Shown here piece by piece: positions 14,905-23,116 of a stretch of DNA of 30,413 bases. The position numbers and the translations under genes were made by a program. The stretch is taken from NCBI GenBank assembly GCA_017529175.1, contig JAFXNX010000321.1, forward strand, positions 1 through 30,413, in the 5' to 3' direction. Under the pieces are notes generated by a model, which did no database searches, was not told where the DNA came from, and saw nothing but the letters and a program-made list of their open reading frames with translations. The number at the start of each line of letters is the position of its first letter. Within the stretch, counting starts at the first letter, position 1. Source of the stretch: Clostridia bacterium (GTDB taxonomy: Bacteria > Bacillota_A > Clostridia > Oscillospirales > CAG-272).

Positions 14905-17868
14905 TCATCCGGTATGACTTTTGTTTTTCTTATGACGGTGATCTCCCGAAAAGGAGATAACTGCAAAAATGACGGTGCTGAATACGGTCACGGAAACTAT
15001 GATCGGTATCATGATCTCCCCGCGACGGTCTTTTTCCTCTTCCTTTTTCCCGAGCGCCTCTTTTATCGCCGAAACGTCGCCGTCGTCACTGTAAAGAGAC
15101 ACTCTCGAAAGGTCGAGCGTTACACCCTCGTTCGAGGCCAGTTCTATCGCGATATACGACGCCGCATCGAACCCCGCTTCGTCCGTCGCGCAGGAAATAA
15201 GCGACGGAATGCCGCTTTGCGCTTCAAAGCGGTATTCATGTCTTATGACGCCGTCTCCGATAACGACTGTGCCGCGGCATACCGAGCCGTCGTTTGACGA
15301 TGCGCAAAGGGCTATTCGTATATTTGAAGCCGCTGACAACTGAAGCGGAGATTTGAAACGCGCCATCAGTATCCCGCCGCTTTGCGGCGTCTCGCCCGAC
15401 TGTGCGCGAAGAGCTCTTGTTCCTTCGTCAAACCCCGACATTTTCGAGTCTGACACGGTAGTCAGCGTTTCAAAGTCTCCGCCGGTGAAAAAGTCGCCCG
15501 TTCCGAACGAACGTCTGAAATCATAAATTATGACGTCTTTGTCAAGGGAGGCGTCGAACGATACCGCCGCTTTTGACGCAGCCGATACTCTGACACCGTC
15601 CGGATCAAAGTCTTTCGACTTCAGAAGCTCCGACGCGTCAGATGAAGTCTGATACTCAAGCGACACGATAACAGATTTGACACCGAAAGTCGAGGTCGTG
15701 CTGAGCAGTTCGCTCGAGAGTTCGGACAGTTCCTCATCAAGCATTTCGTGTTCCGGCTTCCAGTACAGCATACATCCGTTGGGGGACGAGCCGACGTTCT
15801 GCTGAAGTCTTACGGAAGTATTTGAAGAGAGCTCCGCCATTTTAGCGGGAGACCCTTCGCACTCGTACATCATATCCCACTGTATGCCTCCTCCCACGGA
15901 GAGACAGCGCGATATCAGAACGGACAGAAGCGTCGGGTCACAAGAATACGCGCCGACGCCGGAAAGCGTGTCGTACGGCTCGAAACCGGGTATTGCTTCA
16001 TCGGAATAAATGTATTCGTCGCCGAATGAGGAAACTATGGCGCACGATGGGATATTCGCCCTCGCCGCCGCGGAAGTGATCCGAAGAAGCGTCGCGTAAT
16101 TCTTTGCGTAAAGGAAAAGGTCTTCCCTTCCAAGCGAGCCGTTGTAAGCGTAAATATTTACTCTCTCGCCGACGATAAGGCCGTAGATCGAGGGATATCT
16201 TTCGGTAAGATAATCGACCGCGGCGGCGTACTTCTGCACCTCTTCTTCATTTTCCGTATCGACAGACGAGTAAACGAATCCAGCGTCTTTCGCGGATATA
16301 AGAAGTCTTACGTAGACATTCAGACCGGATGAAAGATAAAGGCTTATCTTCGAGTCGATCCGTGAAAGATACGACGTACTGATGTAGTAATAGGATGATC
16401 CGAAAGAGTGGAACCGTCCTTGCGACTGATCCCCGCCTATCAGCTTGTCAGCGTAAACGTCGACAACGGTATAAGATGCGTTTGCGTTGAACGGCGCCGC
16501 GCTGTCGTCCGATTCGACTCCGATGACAGAGCCAGAGGCGGGTACCGCCGTCTGCGCCGACGACGGATAGACGGATGCGGATATCCGTTCCGGTCCATCT
16601 TCCGAGTCTTCGTCGATCAGAACGACGAAATATCTGCAAAGTCCGGGAAGCGTCGAGACTCCGGACACGTCGAATTTCATATCAAAAAGGGTCGTCATAT
16701 CGCCTTTCGCAACGATCACGGCGTCATTTTCCCCTCTCATATCGACTGCGGCGATCCCTATTTTTTTGTCAAGACTGCTCACCACGAATGACGATGAGAC
16801 AGTTCCCTTCGCGCTGACTGATCTTCCGTCTGCCGAAACGGCGCAAGAGGAGATAGCGGCGGGATACTGCTCCGTGTCGTCGTCCGGTCTACCGTCAAAA
16901 TAAATGAACTTCACTCCGTTCAAAGAGAGAGCGGCGCCGTCGGAAGAAAACACTCCCGAGAACGAGATCTTATAAGAGGATCGCTTATCGTTTGTCTGAC
17001 AGATAAACGAGTAAACGTTCTCGCCCGGGAAAAGATTTATCGTCGAGATCTCCGTGACGTCATCTCCCGCCCCTTTTATCGAAAGAGTCATAGTACCTGA
17101 ATCGACGCCCGAAACCGCAACGCGCGCCACCGCGCTTTCCTTTACGTCTGTAAAGACGGCGTTTTCCGCTTCGATATAGAAAGTACCTACGGCGGAATCG
17201 ACGAGTATCGCGTCCTCGGTCATATCAAGCGCGGCGTCGGAAGAGAAAGAATCCGCGGAGAATAAGTCTATGTGAGAATAAGTATACTTTTTGTCGGCAT
17301 AAAGTGCGGAGATATAGAAAGTCCCGGCTTTTCGGCCCGACGTGTGGGAAAAATATATGTGATCGATACTGCCCTTCGCATCAAAGTTCAAAGGGCAGAA
17401 CACTTCGTAATTCGTACTTCCAGAAAAAACTCCGCTCACGGTATACGTCTGTCCCGCGGAGGAAAACGTAACGGACAGCTCGTTCGATACGTTCTCATCG
17501 GAATCGAATCTTATCTGAAAGCAGAGCTCGTGAAACGCGGAAAGATCCTTCGGCGCATCGTAAACAAGATAAAACGTTCCGCCGTACACGTCGTCGTCAG
17601 AGGTAACGACAAGTCCTTCTCTTCCTCTGTACGTTCCCCGGTCCGCCTTTATCCCTTCCGTCAGGGCAAAGAAGTTATCTTCCGCATACCCGTCGACGGC
17701 GGAGAACTGAGAAAAGTTCACGGCGTCGGTCGCTCTCGAGTAGAACTTCACCTCTTCGAGCTGCTCTTCGCCTTCCGAACGAACTGCGGCGGGGGCGAGT
17801 ATTGACAGGGCGAACAATAAAACGAGGCATAACGATAAAGCTTTCTTGAACAGCTTCAAGCACTTCAT
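14905..17868 (-). CDS. Secreted membrane-anchored protein with a possible glycosidase-like barrel
   Basis: A 987-aa exported protein. Residues 1-30 are a signal peptide (basic start, then LSLCLVLLFALSILAPAAV). The last 38 residues hold a transmembrane helix (IPIIVSVTVFSTVIFAVISF) followed by a His/Lys-rich cytosolic tail, so it should stay anchored with its bulk outside. Residues 40-440 are beta-rich (probably carbohydrate-binding or Ig-like modules). Residues about 470-760 contain DKLIGGDQSQGRFHSFG, VYVRLLISAK, YGLIVGERVN and WDMMYECEG, reminiscent of TIM-barrel proteins in the DUF5722 group, but I cannot confirm the family. A final beta-rich module precedes the anchor. AAAGGAGG precedes the ATG. 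It probably shares a transcript with guaA. Confidence 0.7.
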   Translation of the reverse strand: MKCLKLFKKALSLCLVLLFALSILAPAAVRSEGEEQLEEVKFYSRATDAVNFSQFSAVDGYAEDNFFALTEGIKADRGTYRGREGLVVTSDDDVYGGTFYLVYDAPKDLSAFHELCFQIRFDSDENVSNELSVTFSSAGQTYTVSGVFSGSTNYEVFCPLNFDAKGSIDHIYFSHTSGRKAGTFYISALYADKKYTYSHIDLFSADSFSSDAALDMTEDAILVDSAVGTFYIEAENAVFTDVKESAVARVAVSGVDSGTMTLSIKGAGDDVTEISTINLFPGENVYSFICQTNDKRSSYKISFSGVFSSDGAALSLNGVKFIYFDGRPDDDTEQYPAAISSCAVSADGRSVSAKGTVSSSFVVSSLDKKIGIAAVDMRGENDAVIVAKGDMTTLFDMKFDVSGVSTLPGLCRYFVVLIDEDSEDGPERISASVYPSSAQTAVPASGSVIGVESDDSAAPFNANASYTVVDVYADKLIGGDQSQGRFHSFGSSYYYISTSYLSRIDSKISLYLSSGLNVYVRLLISAKDAGFVYSSVDTENEEEVQKYAAAVDYLTERYPSIYGLIVGERVNIYAYNGSLGREDLFLYAKNYATLLRITSAAARANIPSCAIVSSFGDEYIYSDEAIPGFEPYDTLSGVGAYSCDPTLLSVLISRCLSVGGGIQWDMMYECEGSPAKMAELSSNTSVRLQQNVGSSPNGCMLYWKPEHEMLDEELSELSSELLSTTSTFGVKSVIVSLEYQTSSDASELLKSKDFDPDGVRVSAASKAAVSFDASLDKDVIIYDFRRSFGTGDFFTGGDFETLTTVSDSKMSGFDEGTRALRAQSGETPQSGGILMARFKSPLQLSAASNIRIALCASSNDGSVCRGTVVIGDGVIRHEYRFEAQSGIPSLISCATDEAGFDAASYIAIELASNEGVTLDLSRVSLYSDDGDVSAIKEALGKKEEEKDRRGEIMIPIIVSVTVFSTVIFAVISFSGDHRHKKNKSHTG

Positions 17869-17959
17869 ACCGCAACGCCTCCTTTTATTTATTATTTTTG
17901 ATATTTTATCACATAATCAAATAATATTCTACACTATCTGCGATTTTTTTGATTATTTC

Positions 17960-19084
17960 TCAAAATGCGTCCTTTTTTTTGAAGAACTGGTAGAGATAGC
18001 ACGGTATCATTCCGTTGTAGAGCTTTCTCACCTTGTCCGGTGACCTTCCGAAGAGTTTTGCGAATGAATCGTGAGACGTAAGGATATAAAACTGCCATCT
18101 CTCAAGTCTCGAAAAAGCGCGTCCCATATCGCGGTAAAGACGTTCGACCTCGCGCGGAGTCATAAGTCTCTCCCCGTACGGCGGATTCGTCACTACCGTC
18201 CCTCTCGCGCCCTCCGTTTGTATATCGAGCGCGTTCATAACGTCAAAGCGGATAAGATCGTCAACGCCCGCCCTCGCCGCGCTCTGCGACGCTATTCTGA
18301 CACACTCGGGGTCTATATCGGAGGCAAAGGCGCGAAAAGCGGTATCTCTTATAACAGTATCTGCCGCCTCTTCTCTTGCCGCGCGCCAGAATTTTTCGGG
18401 AAAGAGCGGATAGGCCTCCGCGGCGTGACGCCTTGCCGCGCCGGGAGATATATTCTTCATTATCATCGCCCCTTCGATCGCGATCGTTCCCGAGCCGCAG
18501 AACGGGTCTCTCAAGAGTACGTTCTCTCTCGGGCGCGACATTGAAGCGACAGCCGCCGCGAGCGTTTCGCGAAGCGGAGCCGTCACCCTCTCAGGTCTGT
18601 AGCCCCTTTTATGAAGCGGCTCTCCGGACAGATCGATCATTACGGAACACTTGTCCTTAATTATGAAGAATTCGATCTGGTACTTCACTCCCGTTTCGGG
18701 AAGCACCTCAAGCCCGTAAGCGCCTCCGAGGCGCGTCGCCGCGGCTTTTTTAATTATCCTTTGAATGTCGGGGATCGAAGTCAGCGCGCTTTTGATCGAA
18801 TGACCTTTGACGGGGAACGCGTCACGCTTCCCGATGATATCTTCAAACGGTATCTTTGCGACCTCGTCGAAAAGCGCCGCGAACGTCGGCGCGTCAAACG
18901 TTGCAAGGTTCAGGTAGAGTCGCTCCGCAAAACGCAGTTTCACGGAACACCTCGCCGCGGCATCTTCGTCTCCTTCAAACGTGACTCTGCCGTCTATTGT
19001 CTCGATCCTTTTATATCCAAGCGCGTCGATCTCGGCGCCGAGGGGCGCTTCAAGCCCGAACAGGCACGTTGCAGTATATCTCAA
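17960..19084 (-). CDS. RlmL-type 23S rRNA guanine-N2 methyltransferase (THUMP + Rossmann)
   Basis: Probably methylates a guanine N2 in 23S rRNA using S-adenosylmethionine. The 374-aa protein has an N-terminal ferredoxin-like/THUMP region (1-155), then a methyltransferase domain with the SAM loop DPFCGSGTIAIE (193-204), an acidic SAM ribose contact (ASDIDPE) and the catalytic NPPYGERL (300-307) typical of N2-guanine enzymes. The start is a TTG at 19082-19084, supported by GGAG 6 nt upstream and by absence of a nearby ATG. The histidine kinase gene ends 16 nt upstream, so it is likely the last gene of that operon. The target position is inferred from the family. Confidence 0.9.
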   Translation of the reverse strand: MRYTATCLFGLEAPLGAEIDALGYKRIETIDGRVTFEGDEDAAARCSVKLRFAERLYLNLATFDAPTFAALFDEVAKIPFEDIIGKRDAFPVKGHSIKSALTSIPDIQRIIKKAAATRLGGAYGLEVLPETGVKYQIEFFIIKDKCSVMIDLSGEPLHKRGYRPERVTAPLRETLAAAVASMSRPRENVLLRDPFCGSGTIAIEGAMIMKNISPGAARRHAAEAYPLFPEKFWRAAREEAADTVIRDTAFRAFASDIDPECVRIASQSAARAGVDDLIRFDVMNALDIQTEGARGTVVTNPPYGERLMTPREVERLYRDMGRAFSRLERWQFYILTSHDSFAKLFGRSPDKVRKLYNGMIPCYLYQFFKKKDAF

Positions 19085-19100
19085 TTCAAACTCCAGAGTT

Positions 19101-21011
19101 TTATTTTTTCTTTGACAGCGTAAACGTAAAGCGGCACCACTTCCACGCCTCGCTCTCGACCGAAATCTTCTCGCCGTGAGATTCGATTATGCTCTTCACA
19201 AGGTAAAGACCGAGACCGACTCCGGTCTTGTCGAGTCCACGGCTCTTATCGGATTTGTAGAAACGTTCAAATACGAACGGAAGGTCCTCGTCCGATATGC
19301 CTATACCTTCGTTGTAAACGGAGACTTCCGCCTTATCGCCGATATCTTTTATCGAGACGATGTATCTGCCCTCCTCGTAGGAGAACTTGATCGCGTTATC
19401 GCACAGATTGAACAGGCACCTGTATATTTTATCCCTGTCGGCTACGACCTGAATATTCTCCGCCGCGCAGTCGAAAGTTACGTCAAGTTTTTTGTCTTCG
19501 ATCCTCTGTTCGTTAGATATGAGTATCGTACGCGCAAGCTCGCAGATATCGAAAGACGTGATATTTATCGGGTCCTTGCCCGAATCGAGTCTTGATATTT
19601 CAAGAAGACTGTTTACAAGACGGGAAAGCCGCTTTACTTCTCCTGATACGATGCCGAGATAGTATCCCTGCTTTTCGGGCGGGATCGCGCCGTCGAGTAT
19701 CGAATCAATAAATCCGCCGATCGAGGTCATGGGAGTCCTGAGCTCGTGAGAGACGTCGGATATGAACGTGCTTCTCATTTTTTCGAGATTTTCAAGAGAA
19801 GACGCCATTTCGTTGAACGAACGGGAAAGCTCGGCTACTTCGTCGCTGCCGCGCACAGAGACTCTTGTCTCAAAATTACCTTTCGCCATCTGCTTTGCAG
19901 CGGTGTTCATCTTTCTTATCGGAGTCGTAAGCTTACGGCTTATGATATAGATCGCCGTCAGCGAAGCGAGCATTATCCAGACGGTCATCATGATCAGCGT
20001 CATAACGGTGGAACTCATCATATCGTTCATTCCCTCGTCCATCGTAGCGACGATAACGGCGCCGAAGTATTCTCCCGATATAAGCAAAGGTCTCGCGGCA
20101 TATATGCAGTCCATTTTCAAAAGACCGTCCATATCGCCCGTGGTAACGACCGTCTCACCCGCCCGAAGTCTTTCCGACAGATTGTCGGGTATTGACGCTG
20201 TCAAAACCGAGACCGTAAAGAATCCGCCCGCTCCGATGTTTCCTCCGTTACCGAAAGCGCACACCGCGTTGGTGTTGTCCACAACGAAAATACTCGTATT
20301 CTTCGATTCGGACGAGAGCAGATCGACGACGTTCTGGAAGTCGCGGCTGTAAGAAAAGAGGATATCGAACGATTTTTCGTCCGACGTCGGATAGCTCGTC
20401 TCGATGTAGAGCGACAGACCCGCCGCCGCTCCGTGTACGGCTTCTTTCTTTTCGGTTATATTGTAGTTCGTTCCGTTCTTTATGGTAATGACTACGACTC
20501 CCCCGAGATATTCTCCGGAGACGTATATGGGAGACGCTGTAAAAATAAAGTCCTCTCTCATCAGCCCGTAAAAATCTACGACTCCGTCGACTGAGTTTCC
20601 GAGATTAAGTCTGTCGCCAAGGGGAGCGGGCACGGTGCCGTCGGATCTGTCAACGGTGAAGAAATCCTCGAACGAGAGTCCGTCGGACGTTCCGAACGCG
20701 GTTATAACGTCGTCCTCGGATATCATGAACACGGCGGAATTCTTCATGTCGTCGGAAAAGTTTTTAACTACCGCCGTGAAGCCCTTGCTGTAAATGGTAT
20801 TTATGTCGACTTCCTTCTCGCTCATCCTTTTGGTATAGTCTTTTTCAACGTACACCGACATCGCGACGGATATGTTTTCAACCGTCGCTTTATTGAAATT
20901 GACCGTATAGTTTCTCATCAAAGCGGTCATAAGAATCGTCAATATCACAAAGGAGAAGAATACTATTGCCATTATGACGGTAAAGTATTTGAGAAATATA
21001 CTCTTGAACAT
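19101..21011 (-). CDS. Sensor histidine kinase with a duplicated extracellular sensor region
   Basis: The membrane partner of the response regulator encoded just upstream. The 636-aa protein has TM1 (about 9-33), a large outer domain (34-330), TM2 (about 332-358), HAMP (about 357-409), a HisKA box FISDVSHELRTP with phospho-accepting H422, and an ATPase domain with N-box NLCDNAIKF, G1 NEGIGI and G2 GVGLGLYLVK. The outer region is two related units: SAVFMISEDDVITAFG against TSIFVVDNTNAVCAFG, FFTV...PLGDRL against FFTV...NLSERL, and YVSGEYLGGVVVITI against LISGEYFGAVIVATM. AAGGAG precedes the ATG. The ligand is unknown. Confidence 0.93.
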   Translation of the reverse strand: MFKSIFLKYFTVIMAIVFFSFVILTILMTALMRNYTVNFNKATVENISVAMSVYVEKDYTKRMSEKEVDINTIYSKGFTAVVKNFSDDMKNSAVFMISEDDVITAFGTSDGLSFEDFFTVDRSDGTVPAPLGDRLNLGNSVDGVVDFYGLMREDFIFTASPIYVSGEYLGGVVVITIKNGTNYNITEKKEAVHGAAAGLSLYIETSYPTSDEKSFDILFSYSRDFQNVVDLLSSESKNTSIFVVDNTNAVCAFGNGGNIGAGGFFTVSVLTASIPDNLSERLRAGETVVTTGDMDGLLKMDCIYAARPLLISGEYFGAVIVATMDEGMNDMMSSTVMTLIMMTVWIMLASLTAIYIISRKLTTPIRKMNTAAKQMAKGNFETRVSVRGSDEVAELSRSFNEMASSLENLEKMRSTFISDVSHELRTPMTSIGGFIDSILDGAIPPEKQGYYLGIVSGEVKRLSRLVNSLLEISRLDSGKDPINITSFDICELARTILISNEQRIEDKKLDVTFDCAAENIQVVADRDKIYRCLFNLCDNAIKFSYEEGRYIVSIKDIGDKAEVSVYNEGIGISDEDLPFVFERFYKSDKSRGLDKTGVGLGLYLVKSIIESHGEKISVESEAWKWCRFTFTLSKKK

Positions 21012-21050
21012 GTGAACTCCTTCCCTCGCTCATTACAAGGCCGCACCATT

Positions 21051-21102
21051 CGCTTTGAGGACCCCTAAAAATTTCAAAGCGGCGAGAGAATCCCCCCGCC
21101 GC
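21051..21102. repeat. GC-rich hairpins between response regulator and kinase genes
   Basis: CGCTTTGA (21051-21058) pairs with TCAAAGCG (21074-21081) around a loop containing GGACCCC. GCGGCG (21079-21084) can instead pair with CGCCGC (21097-21102), so the two stems share bases and exclude each other. The 13-mer TTTGAGGACCCCT (21054-21066) is found exactly in the element at 4685-4936, indicating a dispersed repeat. Confidence 0.6.
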
Positions 21103-21121
21103 CTGTACGAATGATAAATGA

Positions 21122-21811
21122 TCAGTTGTTGTATTCAAATTTATAGCCGACGCCCCAGACTGTCTTGAGTTTCCACTTGTCGGACACGCCTTCGAGCTTT
21201 TCGCGAAGTCTCTTGACGTGAACGTCAACCGTTCTCGAGTCGCCGAGATAATCGAATCCCCATACCTTGTCGAGAAGCTGATCTCTCGTAAAGACGTGGT
21301 TGTAGTTCGATGCGAGGAAATAGAGCAGTTCCAGTTCCTTCGGAGGAATATCTACAGCCTTGCCGCAGATCTTCAGCTCATACTTCTGGAGGCTTATCTC
21401 TATGTTTTCAAATTTAACAGCTTCCTCGTCGTCCGAATTATCCTTAGCGGCGTAACGGCGAAGTACCGCCTTGACGCGCGCGGAGAGTTCTTTCATATCG
21501 AACGGTTTCGTAACGAAGTCGTCTGCGCCGAGCTCGAGTCCGAGCACCTTATCGAAAACTTCGCCTTTAGCGGATATCATTATGATAGGTTTTGAAGAAC
21601 ACTCTCTGATCTCGCGGCAGACCTGCCACCCGTCTTTCTTCGGAAGCATGATATCGAGAAGAACTATATCCGGGTCGTGGAGCTTAAAACTCTGAACAGC
21701 TTCCATACCGTCGTTAGCCTCAATGACCTCATATCCTTCATTCTGAAGATATATTTTCAGAAGCTCGCAAATATTGGTATCATCGTCTACAACAAGTATT
21801 TTTGTACTCAT
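21122..21811 (-). CDS. OmpR/PhoB-family response regulator
   Basis: DNA-binding output partner of the adjacent kinase. The 229-aa protein has a receiver domain (KILVVDDDTNICELLKIY, phospho-acceptor D53 in IVLLDIMLPKKDGW, the ISAKGE switch lysine) and a C-terminal winged helix with ELELLYFLASN, FTRDQLLDKVWG, DSRTVDVHVKRLREKL and GVGYKFE. A longer start five codons upstream is rejected because that ATG lies inside the GGAGGT ribosome binding site of the ATG at 21809-21811. It is the first gene of an operon with the kinase and an rRNA methyltransferase. Its receiver and DNA-binding sequences look like the PhoP/WalR branch, but the regulon cannot be deduced. Confidence 0.95.
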   Translation of the reverse strand: MSTKILVVDDDTNICELLKIYLQNEGYEVIEANDGMEAVQSFKLHDPDIVLLDIMLPKKDGWQVCREIRECSSKPIIMISAKGEVFDKVLGLELGADDFVTKPFDMKELSARVKAVLRRYAAKDNSDDEEAVKFENIEISLQKYELKICGKAVDIPPKELELLYFLASNYNHVFTRDQLLDKVWGFDYLGDSRTVDVHVKRLREKLEGVSDKWKLKTVWGVGYKFEYNN

Positions 21812-21842
21812 AGCCAATACCTCCATCTTTAATCTGATTAAA

Positions 21843-21871
21843 TCATAACATATTTATAAATAATTGTAAAG
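21843..21871 (-). promoter_or_regulatory. Promoter for the two-component operon
   Basis: Minus-strand TTTACA (21866-21871), 17-bp spacer, TATGAT (21843-21848), 32 nt upstream of the response regulator start. Confidence 0.7.
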
Positions 21872-21959
21872 AGATTTTTTAATCTTATTTTGAATTTCTC
21901 CTCAAATTCCGACATTATTTTCAATTTCAAAATCGTTCGTTCATTCTTTATAAAACATC

Positions 21960-21988
21960 TTGATATAACGAATGAAAAGATGTATAAT
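21960..21988 (+). promoter_or_regulatory. Promoter for ychF-alaX
   Basis: TTGATA (21960-21965), 17-bp spacer, TATAAT (21983-21988), 32 nt before the ychF start codon. Confidence 0.85.
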
Positions 21989-22019
21989 ACTAAAAAACAG
22001 AAAAAAGAAGGAATCATAT

Positions 22020-23114
22020 ATGAAACTCGGAATCATCGGACTGCCCAACGTCGGAAAAAGCACGCTCTTCAACGCTCTTTGCGGAGGAGGCGCGGAAAGC
22101 GCAAATTATCCGTTCTGCACCATCGATCCGAACGTGGGGATAGTCCCCGTTCCCGACAAAAGGCTCGACGTTCTCGCCGAAATGTATCATCCCGAACTGT
22201 ATACTCCCGCAACGATAGAATTCGTCGATATCGCGGGACTTGTAAAGGGCGCGTCCAACGGCGAAGGACTCGGCAACAAATTCCTCTCTCACATAAGAGA
22301 CTGCGACGCCGTCATCCACGTTCTGCGCTGTTTTGAGGACGACGATATAATCCACGTGGACGGAAGCGTAGATCCGATACGCGACCTCGATACGATAAAC
22401 CTTGAGCTGATTTTCTCCGACATGGAGATGCTCGAGCGCCGTATCGACAAAACGAAAAAACTGATGAAGGGCGACAAGACTCTCGCAAAAGAGCTTGAAG
22501 TCCTTGAAAAGGTGTACGGTGAACTCGAAAACGGAAAGACCGCGCGCTCGATAGAGCTTGACGACTCCGAGCGCGATATCCTCTCGGATATAAATCTCAT
22601 CACCGCAAAACCGGTCATCTACGCCGCGAACGTCGCGGAAGACGAGGCGGCAGAGGTCTCCCCCGACAACGCTTTTTACAAAGCGGTATGCGAGCGCGCC
22701 GCTGAGGAAGGAGCCGAGGTCATCCCGGTATGCGCGGGGATCGAAGCGGAGATCGCCGAGCTTGAGCCGGAAGAAAAGGCGCTTTTCCTCGCCGACCTCG
22801 GGATCGAAGACTCCGGACTTACAAAGCTCATCAAAAAGAGCTATTCCCTGCTCGGCCTGATAAGCTACCTCACCGCAGGTCCGAAGGAAGTGCGCGCGTG
22901 GACAATAAAGCGCGGCACAAAAGCGCCGCAAGCGGCGGGAAAGATACACTCAGATTTCGAGCGCGGCTTCATCCGCGCGGAGATCGTCTCATACGACGAC
23001 CTCGTCTCCTGCGGCTCCATGGCGGCGGTCAAGGAAAAAGGACTTCTTCGCAGTGAAGGAAAAGAATATATAATGCAGGACGGCGACGTCGTTCTGTTCA
23101 GATTCAACGTATAA
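22020..23114 (+). CDS. ychF: Redox-regulated ATPase YchF (Obg-like)
   Basis: A ribosome-associated P-loop NTPase that prefers ATP to GTP and is linked to the oxidative stress response in other bacteria. The 364-aa protein has the P-loop GLPNVGKST (7-15), the conserved YPFCTIDPNVGIV segment, the G3 motif DIAGL (70-74), the altered G4 site NVAE (204-207) that explains ATP preference, a coiled insert (about 130-190) and a C-terminal TGS domain (about 280-364; FERGFIRAEIVSYDDL). The start at 22020 follows AAGGA; a reading 16 codons longer is rejected because it would begin upstream of the -10 element of the promoter. The next gene begins 2 nt after the stop. Confidence 0.97.
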   Translation: MKLGIIGLPNVGKSTLFNALCGGGAESANYPFCTIDPNVGIVPVPDKRLDVLAEMYHPELYTPATIEFVDIAGLVKGASNGEGLGNKFLSHIRDCDAVIHVLRCFEDDDIIHVDGSVDPIRDLDTINLELIFSDMEMLERRIDKTKKLMKGDKTLAKELEVLEKVYGELENGKTARSIELDDSERDILSDINLITAKPVIYAANVAEDEAAEVSPDNAFYKAVCERAAEEGAEVIPVCAGIEAEIAELEPEEKALFLADLGIEDSGLTKLIKKSYSLLGLISYLTAGPKEVRAWTIKRGTKAPQAAGKIHSDFERGFIRAEIVSYDDLVSCGSMAAVKEKGLLRSEGKEYIMQDGDVVLFRFNV

Positions 23115-23116
23115 AT

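Noticed and set aside
17869..17959. Promoter in the AT-rich gap before the 987-aa surface protein
   Set aside because: Several TATAAT-like strings occur but none has a convincing -35 at 16-18 bp, so no site is called.
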